A DNA stretch of 64,000 nucleotides, from the NCBI RefSeq assembly GCF_000983115.1, contig NZ_CGIH01000004.1, positions 219,458 to 283,457 of the forward strand, in the 5' to 3' direction. Within the stretch, counting starts at the first letter, position 1; each line of letters starts with the position of its first letter. A program made the position numbers and the translations under genes. The DNA comes from Syntrophomonas zehnderi OL-4. Lineage in GTDB: Bacteria; Bacillota; Syntrophomonadia; Syntrophomonadales; Syntrophomonadaceae. The notes under the pieces were generated by a model. It was not told where the DNA came from, did no database searches, and saw only the letters and a program-made list of their open reading frames with translations. Positions 55,209 through 63,895 of this stretch are shown piece after piece.

Positions 55209-56774
55209 CTAAAAAATAAGCAGACCGCGTTTATCATAAACACTCTCGCCATTGTCGTTTCCGCAACGAATCGCACGGTCGAGTGCCATAATCGTTGCCA
55301 CAGCGCCATCGATTTTTTCAGTCGACTTTTCTTTATCTGCCTTAATATTGCCCGCTGGGTCGGTGCGGATGAAGATATTGTCCATCATCCACCGAAGAAC
55401 AGGATGTCCGCCATGAGCAATCTTCTGTTCCAGCGTCAGTTTCATCAATTCTTTTGTGGGCGGAGACATATCCTTAAAGCCCTGACCGAAGGGCACAACT
55501 GTAAAACCAAGGCCCTCGAGATTCTGCACCATCTGCACAGCACCCCAGCGGTCAAAGGCAATTTCACGGATGTTATATTTTGTACCGAGTTCCTCGATAA
55601 AGGCTTCGATGAATCCATAATGCACAACATTGCCTTCAGTAGTTTTGAGGAAACCCTGCTTCTGCCATAAATCATAATTTACATGATCACGTCGAACACG
55701 TAAATCAATGTTGTCCTCCGGCATCCAGAAAAACGGCAAAACAGTGTATTTATCATCCTCATCCACCGGTGGAAAGACCAGCACGAAGGCTGTGATATCA
55801 GTGGAAGAGGAGAGGTCAAGCCCACCATAGCAGACGCGGCCTTCGAGCGATTCGGGATCTACCTTAAACGCACACTTATCCCATTTATCCATTGGCATCC
55901 AGCGTACAGACTGTTTTACCCACTGGTTCAGCCGGAGTTGCCGGAAGCTGTTCTCCTCGGCCGGATTTTGCTTTGCACTCTCACAAGCCGCCTTTACCTT
56001 GTCGATCCCTATTGTGATACCAAGGGAAGGGTTTGCTTTTTTCCATACCTTTGGATCCGTCCAGTCATCCGTTTCCGCAGCCCCAAAGATGACAGGATAA
56101 AATGTTGGATCCGTCTTGCGTCCCGAAAGTATATCCAGTGCTTTTTGATGCACTTCATAACAGATGGAGTTCGTGTTGTCTCCGGCAGTGGTAATCAAAA
56201 AATATAGTGGCTGCATTCGGGCATCTCCGCTGCCTTTGGTCATAACGTCAAAGAGCTTTCTATTAGGCTGCGTATGCAATTCATCGAAAATAACACCGTG
56301 GGTATTGAATCCATGCTTATTCGCCACGTCCGCGGAGAGCACCTGATAAGTACTCTCCGTGGGCATATATACAAGGGTCTTGGTCGATTCAGTAATCTTA
56401 ACCCGCTTTGTTAATGCTGGTGATTTGCGCACCATTGCCACAGCAACCTCAAACACGATCTTTGCTTGGTTCTTATCCGAAGCACAGCTATATACCTTAG
56501 CGCGCTGTTCGCCATCGCCACAAGTCAATAAAAGCGCAACTGCTGCAGCAAGCTCTGACTTTCCATTCTTTTTTGGTATTTCGATATATGCTGTATTAAA
56601 CTGACGGTATCCGTTTGGCTTTAGAACACCAAATACATCTCGAATGATCTGTTCCTGCCAATCTATAAGTTCAAAAGGCCGACCGTCCCATATGCCGCTG
56701 GTATGACGCAAAGCTTGAATGAAAGCGACAGCATAGTCGGCGGCTTCCTTGCAGTATACGGAATCCTTCGCCAT
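55209..56774 (-). CDS. terL: Terminase large subunit
   Basis: ATPase-nuclease that drives DNA into the head. The ATPase motif lies in IEIPKKNGKSELAAAVALL and a Walker B-like GVIFDELHTQ follows; the C-terminal half is the nuclease. The frame is open upstream of ATG 56774 to about 56825, and homologous-looking residues (RKLKKYTPTRF) extend there. A perfect GAAAGGAGG (56827-56819) sits eight bases before an ATA codon at 56810, not before the ATG, so the true start may be earlier and non-canonical. Length 521 residues from the ATG. Confidence 0.87.
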   Translation of the reverse strand: MAKDSVYCKEAADYAVAFIQALRHTSGIWDGRPFELIDWQEQIIRDVFGVLKPNGYRQFNTAYIEIPKKNGKSELAAAVALLLTCGDGEQRAKVYSCASDKNQAKIVFEVAVAMVRKSPALTKRVKITESTKTLVYMPTESTYQVLSADVANKHGFNTHGVIFDELHTQPNRKLFDVMTKGSGDARMQPLYFLITTAGDNTNSICYEVHQKALDILSGRKTDPTFYPVIFGAAETDDWTDPKVWKKANPSLGITIGIDKVKAACESAKQNPAEENSFRQLRLNQWVKQSVRWMPMDKWDKCAFKVDPESLEGRVCYGGLDLSSSTDITAFVLVFPPVDEDDKYTVLPFFWMPEDNIDLRVRRDHVNYDLWQKQGFLKTTEGNVVHYGFIEAFIEELGTKYNIREIAFDRWGAVQMVQNLEGLGFTVVPFGQGFKDMSPPTKELMKLTLEQKIAHGGHPVLRWMMDNIFIRTDPAGNIKADKEKSTEKIDGAVATIMALDRAIRCGNDNGESVYDKRGLLIF

Positions 56775-56928
56775 AAAACGAGTTGGTGTGTATTTCTTGA
56801 GTTTTCGTATATCAGCCGCCTCCTTTCAAAATGGCATAAAAAATGACCTGCCACAGGCAAGCCTTCTAAAACTGTCTGTACGAGAGACAGCCCCTTTCGG
56901 GGTGTTCTCGGCTGTTTTCGATTTTAGG

Positions 56929-57093
56929 TTAGGGTTTTTCCGTTAGTTCGCCGTCCACTAGAATGTAGCGGTGTTCGCAACCCTGCGCGTCCTTGGCGAT
57001 AATCCGCAACTCTCCGTTTTCAAAAGCGTTGTAAGCCTTCACGAAAGTGTATCCGTCGCCAAGCTGCTCGCTGATGAGTTTTCGGTAGTCCAT
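56929..57093 (-). CDS. Small phage protein, 54 residues
   Basis: Starts MDYRKLISEQLGDGYTFVKA and ends VDGELTEKP. AAAGGAG precedes the ATG at a good distance. Function unknown; it lies in the cluster of small genes before terL. Confidence 0.6.
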   Translation of the reverse strand: MDYRKLISEQLGDGYTFVKAYNAFENGELRIIAKDAQGCEHRYILVDGELTEKP

Positions 57094-57122
57094 GTTTTTT
57101 CTCCTTTCTTTTGAGGTTCGGC

Positions 57123-57335
57123 TTAGTCGAGGTTCACAAGACCGTTTTTGTGCCGCCAGACCTCGGCGGGATTCTCATCGACCGGCTCGCACATGGTTGC
57201 GCTTACGAGCCACTTGGTGCCGTCGTTCCAAAGCGGGCGGAGTATCGGGTCGCCCGTGACTCCATGGAAGCCGACGATCTTGGCGAGGATGCCGAGGTTG
57301 CGAACCGTCTGGTTCAGGTGAAGTTGGTTTGTCAT
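57123..57335 (-). CDS. Small phage protein, 70 residues
   Basis: Starts MTNQLHLNQTVRNLGILAK; GGAGGG lies upstream of the ATG. It has no motif I recognise. It is the first gene after the candidate promoter at 57379-57407. Confidence 0.62.
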   Translation of the reverse strand: MTNQLHLNQTVRNLGILAKIVGFHGVTGDPILRPLWNDGTKWLVSATMCEPVDENPAEVWRHKNGLVNLD

Positions 57336-57378
57336 GTTATTGCCCTCCGTTTAGTGTGTTTCCCCTTTCGGTAGTGAC

Positions 57379-57407
57379 ATATTAACTCTAAAAACACACT
57401 ATATCCA
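57379..57407 (-). promoter_or_regulatory. Promoter inside the prophage small-gene cluster
   Basis: On the minus strand TGGATA (57407-57402) and TAATAT (57384-57379) lie 17 bases apart, followed by GTCAC. The stretch closely resembles the recombinase promoter 38903-38931 over about 35 bases. Confidence 0.55.
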
Positions 57408-57488
57408 GTCAATTATGCGATAAATACGGTCATAAACTACACGAATTTTTAGGCTGTTATTGCTGTAGAAACTGTGTAGTTTACAGCG

Positions 57489-57665
57489 TTATTCCTCACC
57501 CGTGAGGATAAAGCGGACGTATTTGTCCTTGTTTTCCTCAAGAAAAGTAACCAGTTCAAGGAAGTCCATTTCGTGGGCAATGTGCTGAACGGTGCGGGTA
57601 TCGAACATATTGGTTAGTCCGGTATCTCGGACGGCGAGAATTTGTTCTTTAACTTTACTGTCCAT
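57489..57665 (-). CDS. Small phage protein, DUF5049-like
   Basis: A 58-residue protein starting MDSKVKEQILAVRDTGLTN, which resembles the DUF5049 family of Clostridia phages. GGAGGAA precedes ATG 57665. It overlaps the DUF4314-like gene by 11 bases. Function unknown. Confidence 0.65.
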   Translation of the reverse strand: MDSKVKEQILAVRDTGLTNMFDTRTVQHIAHEMDFLELVTFLEENKDKYVRFILTGEE

Positions 57666-57909
57666 CGCGTGTTTCCTCCAGCTTCCTGCAGAAATCCTCG
57701 CCATATACGACATGAAGCGAGCTGCCGTTATCCCACGAAACCATTATGGAGCCAATGTCATCCACGCCAGTGACAGTACCTTTAGTGCCAATAGGAGGAG
57801 CTTGTATGTCATCCATTTTTAACAGTTCCACACGGCACCCGACGGGATATTGAGCCCGGATACGTTCGACGGTTTCTCTTGAAGGAAATCTATTTCTCAT
57901 CACATGCAC
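57655..57909 (-). CDS. Small phage protein, DUF4314-like
   Basis: An 84-residue beta-rich protein with the family block CRVELLKMDDIQAPPIGTKG followed by VSWDNGSSLHVVYGED. ATG 57909 follows AAAGG at six bases; ATG 57900 is an alternative. It overlaps the previous gene by 20 bases. Function unknown. Confidence 0.7.
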   Translation of the reverse strand: MHVMRNRFPSRETVERIRAQYPVGCRVELLKMDDIQAPPIGTKGTVTGVDDIGSIMVSWDNGSSLHVVYGEDFCRKLEETRDGQ

Positions 57910-58579
57910 TACCTTTCGGAGATTTGAATGCGCTGCTGCCGGAGAGGTTTTTCAGTAGGATTTTTCTGCTAACCTTGTATTCGTCACCAATAAAGCCGAG
58001 AGAGAGGAGCCAGCACCGCATTGCGTATTTGGGATTATCAACCTCACGCTTCTTGGTACTGACTCGCTGCTTTTCCTTTGCCGTTTCACAGAGCTTTGAA
58101 ATGAGTGTGGTATAAGCGTGAACCGAATCGCTGTCTAAGCATCCTTTGAACCACGGGAATCGAAGTGTGTTTTCTGTCTGCTGAATGGGCAAATCTTCAG
58201 CACCTAATGCTGCCTTGAGAAGCGATTCCTTTGCAGCGACCAGTTTAACAAGGTTATCAAGTTTTTCAGGAGTGAAGTCTGTCAGCGGCATCTCAATAAC
58301 AAGCTCGTCAACATCATTAGTGTCACTGCTGACCTTTTCTGCTTCAAAGCCCAATTCATGCAGTCGCTCGATGAGCTTTTCGATTTCCTCGCTGTCAGCA
58401 CGACTATCAAAGGCAACGGTACCGATTTTATCAACAGTGAAATAACCAATCTCGTAAGCGAAACTCGGTGCACCCAAGTATTTAGGCTCAGCTTCCAAAA
58501 TGTCGCCCATTGCCCGAACGAGACGCTTGCGCTCGTCGCCGGTAACGTTATACCGGACTTCAAATGTGTTATGTTCCAT
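57890..58579 (-). CDS. Phage 'virulence-related' conserved protein
   Basis: A 229-residue protein with the block FEVRYNVTGDERKRLVRAMG and then KYLGAPSFAYEIGYFTVD, seen in Clostridia phages under the uninformative name virulence-related protein. ATG 58579 follows AAAGGTGG. Its function is not known; it lies between the methyltransferases and the small-gene cluster. Confidence 0.7.
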   Translation of the reverse strand: MEHNTFEVRYNVTGDERKRLVRAMGDILEAEPKYLGAPSFAYEIGYFTVDKIGTVAFDSRADSEEIEKLIERLHELGFEAEKVSSDTNDVDELVIEMPLTDFTPEKLDNLVKLVAAKESLLKAALGAEDLPIQQTENTLRFPWFKGCLDSDSVHAYTTLISKLCETAKEKQRVSTKKREVDNPKYAMRCWLLSLGFIGDEYKVSRKILLKNLSGSSAFKSPKGSACDEK

Positions 58580-58647
58580 TGCATTTACCACCTTTCTGCG
58601 TTCTACGCAGGTCATATAGAGCCATAAAGTCTGTAGAATAGCAAGCG

Positions 58648-59877
58648 TTATTCCACAGACTTTTTGACATCTCTATATGCAGTTTTTTGTGTATCACGCA
58701 TTAGGTAAACGTCGGTATCCGAGCCTTTTTGCTCTATGTACCGTTTTACGATAACATCGGCATAACGCTCATCCAACTCGATCGTATAGCAAATGCGCTC
58801 CGTCTGTTCACATGCAATGAGAGTACTGCCACTACCGCCGAAGGGGTCAAGCACGATATTGTTTGTTAGTGAACTGTTCATAATCGGATATGCGCACAAC
58901 GCTACCGGTTTCATAGTAGGATGATATTTACTCTTGCTGGGCCGGTCAAAATTCCATGTCGTGCGCTGTTTACGGTCGGCGTACCAGTTGTGACCGGCTG
59001 TTGGCTTCCAGCCCACGAGAACAGGCTCATGGTTGTATTGATAATCGCAGCGCCCCAAGACTGGTGTATTCTTTATCCATATACAAGTCTGATGACAGAA
59101 GAAGCCTGCTTCGGTAAATGCTGTTCTGAAATTGACGGTCTCACGATCGGCATGGAAAACATAAATGCCGCCACCGTCTACCAACGCATCATACATACAC
59201 CGATATGCCGAGAGCAGGAATGCGCGGAACTTGGTACTTTCCATATTGTCATTTTTAAGTTTTCCCGCAGTGCCTTTATAGTCCACGTTGTATGGCGGAT
59301 CTGTAATCACGAGATTTGCTTGCTGGCCGTCCAGCAGCTTTTTATATGTTTCCGCTTTTGTAGCATCGCCGCAGATTAGGCGATGCCGTCCAAGCAGCCA
59401 GATATCTCCCTGCTTAGAAATGGGCGTTTCAGGTAATGGCTCGTCAAAATCGTCCTCTTTGATTCCTCCGACTATACTATCCCTGAACAACGCATCCATC
59501 TCGGCGGCATCGAAACCCGTGAGGGATACATCAAAGCCACTTGCGCCAATGTCCTTTAAGAGATCGGTTAAAAGCGGGATGTCGAACTCGCCTGATATCT
59601 TGTTGAGCGCCACATTTAAGGCTTTTTCCTTTTGCTCGTCGATATCCAGTACCACGCAGTCTACATCAGTATATCCGAGTGCCACCAGCATCTTGTACCG
59701 CTGATGTCCGCCGACAATGTTGCCCGTGCGCTTGTTCCAGATGATGGGCTCAACATAACCGAATTCCTCGATGGAGCGGCGCAGCTTTTCATATTCAGGA
59801 TCGCCGGGCTTGAGGTCTTTACGCGGATTGTATGCTGCAGGATTCAGCTTTTCTATTGATAATTTTTGAATGTCCAT
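58648..59877 (-). CDS. ParB-domain DNA methyltransferase fusion, DPPY type
   Basis: A 409-residue protein: an N-terminal ParB-like nuclease/NTPase domain (NPRKDLKPGD, then GNIVGGHQRYK) and a C-terminal DNA methyltransferase. Catalytic motif IV is TDPPY with D193, and the SAM motif LDPFGGSGST follows at the end, the beta-class order. DPPY favours N6-adenine methylation. It sits one base after its paralogue's stop, and GGAGG lies inside that gene's end. Domain calls are firm, biological target unknown. Confidence 0.85.
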   Translation of the reverse strand: MDIQKLSIEKLNPAAYNPRKDLKPGDPEYEKLRRSIEEFGYVEPIIWNKRTGNIVGGHQRYKMLVALGYTDVDCVVLDIDEQKEKALNVALNKISGEFDIPLLTDLLKDIGASGFDVSLTGFDAAEMDALFRDSIVGGIKEDDFDEPLPETPISKQGDIWLLGRHRLICGDATKAETYKKLLDGQQANLVITDPPYNVDYKGTAGKLKNDNMESTKFRAFLLSAYRCMYDALVDGGGIYVFHADRETVNFRTAFTEAGFFCHQTCIWIKNTPVLGRCDYQYNHEPVLVGWKPTAGHNWYADRKQRTTWNFDRPSKSKYHPTMKPVALCAYPIMNSSLTNNIVLDPFGGSGSTLIACEQTERICYTIELDERYADVIVKRYIEQKGSDTDVYLMRDTQKTAYRDVKKSVE

Positions 59878-59878
59878 A

Positions 59879-61177
59879 TCATGCCTCCAGTTTTACGGCA
59901 GCCTCGCCGGTGAATGTTTCCCAGCGTTTTACGATGAGATCGCAATAGAGCGGAGAAATCTCCATCGCGTAACACCTGCGTTCGGTCTGTTCACAGGCGA
60001 TGAGCGTCGTTCCACAACCCGCGAAAGGCTCCAGTACAACACCGCCGCGGTCAGAATGCATTTTAATACATCGCCACGGCAGCTCGACAGGAAACATTGC
60101 TGGGTGATCTTTGTTGGCTCGCACGGTAGATATTTCCCAAATACCGGCATAGCCCCATTTTTTACGCTCATCCTTGGTGAGCCGCTTCACAAACTTATAG
60201 GAATGACCGGCGAATGCCGAAACCCAAGCAAACTCTTGGTCGTTATATTCTTCAGTTTCCTGCGCAGCCAGCGCTGTGATATATTCGTACTGCTGCACCG
60301 GTTTATTCGTCACAAGGTGATAGGGCGAATTTCCGAAATTCATGCCCTGCTTTTTCCATATGCGAATCCAGATAGGACGAAAGCCGTTGTCACTAAATAG
60401 CCCAATGCTATACATTTCGGTCGGCTCGATAAACTGGGTGCCCGTAGCGTACAGGTCTCCAATGTTCCAACAGACGATATCTGCGTTTTTACAGATGTTC
60501 TTTATAGCGGGTCGCATAGTTTCAAACCACGGTTCAATCCCGGCCTTTTCATATTCTTTTCCGACGCCGTATGGAGGAGAGGTAACCGCGCACTGGGCGT
60601 GAGCGCCGTCCATCAAGCGGTCGAAATCCACCTCGCTGGTGCTGTCACCGCATAAAAGTCGATGTTGTCCAAGCAGCCAGATATCTCCTGGATGTGTCCG
60701 AGTTTCGCCGGCGCTTTCAATGGTTTCCTTTTCTTTGTCTACGTCGAAGTCATCCTGTATGGCATCCTTCGAGTAAAACTTATTTAAGAGCGCATCCACC
60801 TCGTCGGCATCGAAGCCTGTGAGGGATACATCAAAGGTAGATGCGTCAAACTCTGCCATGAGCGATGCCAGCTTTGCTTCGTCCCAATCGCCCTGTATTT
60901 TATTAAGTGCAAGGTTAAGTGCCTTTTCGCGTTTGTCATCAAGCTCCACTACCACGCAGTCGATTTCCGTCTGCCCAAGGTCGAGTAGCACTTTCAACCG
61001 CTGGTGACCTCCGACCACATTTCCGGTTGTCTTATTCCAGATGATCGGTTCTACATATCCGAACTCCGCGATAGAGCGCTTGAGTTTTTCGTATTCCTTG
61101 TCACCTGGCTTCAGGTCTTTTCGCGGGTTATATGCGGCTGGATTGAGCTTTGCCGCGGGAATCTTTTCAATCAGCAT
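59879..61177 (-). CDS. ParB-domain DNA methyltransferase fusion, TSPPY type
   Basis: A 432-residue paralogue of the next gene with the same architecture. The ParB-like part carries GNVVGGHQRLK; motif IV is TSPPY at residues 199-203; the SAM motif is LEPFAGCGTT. TSPPY is the usual signature of N4-cytosine methylases, so the pair may make two different marks. It overlaps the MetK gene by 11 bases. Confidence 0.84.
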   Translation of the reverse strand: MLIEKIPAAKLNPAAYNPRKDLKPGDKEYEKLKRSIAEFGYVEPIIWNKTTGNVVGGHQRLKVLLDLGQTEIDCVVVELDDKREKALNLALNKIQGDWDEAKLASLMAEFDASTFDVSLTGFDADEVDALLNKFYSKDAIQDDFDVDKEKETIESAGETRTHPGDIWLLGQHRLLCGDSTSEVDFDRLMDGAHAQCAVTSPPYGVGKEYEKAGIEPWFETMRPAIKNICKNADIVCWNIGDLYATGTQFIEPTEMYSIGLFSDNGFRPIWIRIWKKQGMNFGNSPYHLVTNKPVQQYEYITALAAQETEEYNDQEFAWVSAFAGHSYKFVKRLTKDERKKWGYAGIWEISTVRANKDHPAMFPVELPWRCIKMHSDRGGVVLEPFAGCGTTLIACEQTERRCYAMEISPLYCDLIVKRWETFTGEAAVKLEA

Positions 61178-62330
61178 ACTTCTCTGCCGCCTTTCTTAGC
61201 TCCTTATGGCAATCTACATTTTCCCACGGAAAGAGGCAGGAATTGAAATGACCATATGCCGCCGTGCTTTCATAAATCGCGGTTCGCAAACGCAGCTTTT
61301 CGATGATGGCGGCGGGGCGCAGATTAAAGACCTCCTGCACAATCATGGTGAGCTGCTCGTCTGTCAGCTTGCTTGTTCCAAATGAAGTGACCGCCACTGC
61401 TACGGGACTTGCTTTGCCGATTGCATAAGAAAGAGCGACCTCGCATCTTTCAGCCAAGTCGCTCCATACAATGTTCTTCGCGATGTACCTTGCCATATAT
61501 GCGCCGCTGCGGTCAACCTTCGTTGGATCTTTGCCGCTAAGCGCTCCGCCGCCATGAGATGCAAGCCCTCCGTAAGTATCCACCATGATTTTTCTGCCTG
61601 TCAGCCCTGTATCAGCAGTAGGGCCTCCATCGACGAATCGTCCGCTGGGGTTAATGAGTATTTCGGTATCATCGTCAATGGGGAAATCCTCAAAGCACTG
61701 CCACAAGGCATTATTCATAATATCCGTGCGCAGCTGCTCCTGTGTTTTATTCTCATCATGCTGGACAGAGATCACCACGGTTTTCACACGTTTTGGCTTG
61801 CCGTCTTCATATTCGACCGTGACCTGACACTTGCCGTCCGGTAGGATGCCCTTGATGAGCTTTCCTTCGCGGCATTCATCAATGCGCTTGGCAATACGAT
61901 GCGAAAGCACCAACGGTAAAGGCAAATACTCACGCGTTTCCTTTGTCGCGTATCCGTATACTGTACCTTGATCACCCGCGCCGACAGAACCATAAGGGTC
62001 TCGCACGCCGTTTCGTGCTTCAATTGCCGTATCGACGCCGGCTGCGATATCAGCGCTCTGTCGATGAACGAATACGAACACAGCAAATTTCCAAGGATTA
62101 TATCCTACTTCGCGCAGGACATTCCGCACGATAAAACGAATATCCACTTTTTTGCTACAGGTGATTTCGCCCGCCACGATGATTTTGCCCTTAGTCGCCA
62201 TAACCTCGCATGCCACGCGAGAAGCTCTGTCCCTTCTGAGACACGCATCCAAGATATGGTCAGCAATCAGATCGCAGAGCTTATCCGGATGACCTTTACA
62301 TACACTTTCTGCTGTTTTGTAAGTTGTCAT
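61167..62330 (-). CDS. metK: S-adenosylmethionine synthetase (phage-borne)
   Basis: Makes SAM from ATP and methionine. The N-terminal GHPDKLCDLIADHILDA motif, the GAGDQGTVYGYA motif and the GGGALSGKDPTKVDRSGAY motif are the three family signatures and are intact. Length 387 residues is normal. GGAGG precedes ATG 62330. It overlaps the methyltransferase gene by 11 bases, so the phage co-expresses the methyl donor enzyme with two methylases. It is phage-located, not the host housekeeping copy, judging by context. Confidence 0.88.
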   Translation of the reverse strand: MTTYKTAESVCKGHPDKLCDLIADHILDACLRRDRASRVACEVMATKGKIIVAGEITCSKKVDIRFIVRNVLREVGYNPWKFAVFVFVHRQSADIAAGVDTAIEARNGVRDPYGSVGAGDQGTVYGYATKETREYLPLPLVLSHRIAKRIDECREGKLIKGILPDGKCQVTVEYEDGKPKRVKTVVISVQHDENKTQEQLRTDIMNNALWQCFEDFPIDDDTEILINPSGRFVDGGPTADTGLTGRKIMVDTYGGLASHGGGALSGKDPTKVDRSGAYMARYIAKNIVWSDLAERCEVALSYAIGKASPVAVAVTSFGTSKLTDEQLTMIVQEVFNLRPAAIIEKLRLRTAIYESTAAYGHFNSCLFPWENVDCHKELRKAAEKYAD

Positions 62331-62346
62331 TTCACATTCCTCCGTT

Positions 62347-62907
62347 TTATCGTGCGCCTATACGGGCACTGAGTAACTTTTCCATTGCATCATCGTGGGG
62401 CGTTGCACCGCGATATTCTGTGGTGCAGTTTTCTCGTACCACCTGATAAATCTGGAACCATATGTTGTTGGCCTGCTTCATGAAGTTTTGAGACATCGAA
62501 ACATAGGGGGACGGAATAGCATTGCCGGTGGTGGGGTGCTTAGCAAGAAAGCCAAATTCGCTGATTGCCTGCTCGCACTGGATCCATCGAGCCACGCTCT
62601 GGGCATATTGCTCGATAAGCTGAGTGGTTACTAATTGAGCACAACCCCGATCCCTAAGCCATTGCCATGTATTATTGAAAATCTCCGCCGCCAGTGTTGT
62701 GGAACCGTCTTTCTGTTTTGCTGTAAGGTAGCCTCTTGGTTGCGGCATTGATTCTCCGGTCAGATCCGCCATATCGGTAAAGTCCATTACAGTCAGCTTT
62801 CGATTACCGGGATTGCCGTCCAAGATTTTATCGGAGAGGGCTTTCTTTTTTTGCCCTGAGCCGATTCTTGCACCGCCTCTGTTGGTGCCGTCCTTTGCCA
62901 TATTCAT
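62347..62907 (-). CDS. terS: Terminase small subunit (P27 family)
   Basis: A 186-residue DNA-recognition subunit of the packaging machine. The Gly/Lys-rich start (RGGARIGSGQKKK), a DGNPGNRKL block and the C-terminal helical region match the P27 small terminase family. ATG 62907 is preceded by AAAGGAG; ATG 62901 is an alternative. It is separated from terL by about 5.5 kb of methylation and small genes, an unusual distance. Confidence 0.85.
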   Translation of the reverse strand: MNMAKDGTNRGGARIGSGQKKKALSDKILDGNPGNRKLTVMDFTDMADLTGESMPQPRGYLTAKQKDGSTTLAAEIFNNTWQWLRDRGCAQLVTTQLIEQYAQSVARWIQCEQAISEFGFLAKHPTTGNAIPSPYVSMSQNFMKQANNIWFQIYQVVRENCTTEYRGATPHDDAMEKLLSARIGAR

Positions 62908-63004
62908 CACACTCCTTTCCGGTGGGGGGATATTAGCCGTTTGAAACTGCGATTTCTCGCACGAAGCCCCACGCCGCTGTCCGCTTTAAAAAGTTCTAGA
63001 GATT

Positions 63005-63361
63005 TTAGCGCCCCCACCGGTCGCCGCTCTCGGCAGTAATACGTGAGTGACACGACTTACATAGCGTCATGAGATTACTAAAGTCATTTGTACCTCCGCG
63101 GCTGAGCGGGAGGATATGGTGTACCTCTTCGGCAGGCGTTAAGCGATCAGCCTTTTTACACTCCTCGCATAGAGGGTGTGCCTTGATGTAACGGTCGCGT
63201 ATGCGTTTCCACGAACGACCATATCTTTTATTGGTTTCAGGCTCGCGCTGGAAATGATTATAGTGGCGCGTGGCCTGCCGCTGATGCTCCACACAATACA
63301 AATCATCCGTCAGTTTAGGACAACTGGGGTGTCGACACGGCCGCTTTGGTTTCTTTGGCAT
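63005..63361 (-). CDS. Phage HNH endonuclease
   Basis: A 118-residue HNH nuclease with EVHHILPLSRGGTND, NLMTLCKSCHSRIT and a zinc-binding N terminus (CRHPSC, then CEEC). HNH proteins beside the terminase genes are needed for packaging in many HK97-type phages. AGGAGGTGA precedes the ATG. First gene after the leader terminator. Confidence 0.87.
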   Translation of the reverse strand: MPKKPKRPCRHPSCPKLTDDLYCVEHQRQATRHYNHFQREPETNKRYGRSWKRIRDRYIKAHPLCEECKKADRLTPAEEVHHILPLSRGGTNDFSNLMTLCKSCHSRITAESGDRWGR

Positions 63362-63385
63362 AGGGTCACCTCCTTGGGCATAACA

Positions 63386-63417
63386 AAAGCCCCGTGGACT
63401 TTTCCCAACGGGGCTTT
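63386..63417 (-). terminator. Leader terminator before the late genes
   Basis: Perfect 10-bp arms AAAGCCCCGT (63386-63395) and ACGGGGCTTT (63408-63417) are followed on the minus strand by TTTTG. It lies between a promoter candidate and the HNH gene. Confidence 0.7.
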
Positions 63418-63438
63418 ACTGAATTCTGGTTTCCTAAG

Positions 63439-63468
63439 TATATACTATCACAAATGGCTACCTGACAA
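63439..63468 (-). promoter_or_regulatory. Candidate late promoter of the prophage
   Basis: On the minus strand TTGTCA (63468-63463) and TATATA (63444-63439) are 18 bases apart. Transcripts would meet the terminator at 63417-63386 before reaching the late genes. Confidence 0.45.
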
Positions 63469-63478
63469 ACAGTGACAT

Positions 63479-63895
63479 TTACTGCTGAGTTTGCGGAACT
63501 GTAATGTTTTCTACTGCTTCATCGTGAAGTCGGTATACGTGGCGTACATTATAGCCCATGTCAACAGCTATCTGCTCCCAAGTTTTAAAGCAGAGGTAGC
63601 GCAGCTCCAGAAGCGTCTGATGCTCTGTGTTATCCACAGTTTTTATGAGCCTGACTATCTCGCGCTTCAGGTCAACGAGCCGATTGATATCACGGTTGAT
63701 TTCCGCTTGCAGGTCGATAATCTTTGCCACAGCATCGGCCATCGTTGATGTACTACGATTTGGATTGCGAGGCATGCCCGTTAGGGTGTAGGTGCATTTT
63801 GTAGCCAATTCATTTAGTGAAGCGATTTGCTCGAGCTTAGAATTGATACGCTGGTCAAGCCTGTATGCCAGCCCGAGATATGCTTTGACAGTCAT
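63479..63895 (-). CDS. Phage DUF1492-like transcription regulator
   Basis: A 138-residue protein with an N-terminal helical part (LDQRINSKLEQIASLNEL) and a C-terminal sigma region 4-like helix-turn-helix (YLCFKTWEQIAVDMGYNVRH). This resembles DUF1492/ArpU-type late regulators. ATG 63895 follows GGAGGTGAT. It lies directly before the promoter-terminator leader of the late operon and is a good candidate for its activator or antiterminator. Confidence 0.72.
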   Translation of the reverse strand: MTVKAYLGLAYRLDQRINSKLEQIASLNELATKCTYTLTGMPRNPNRSTSTMADAVAKIIDLQAEINRDINRLVDLKREIVRLIKTVDNTEHQTLLELRYLCFKTWEQIAVDMGYNVRHVYRLHDEAVENITVPQTQQ

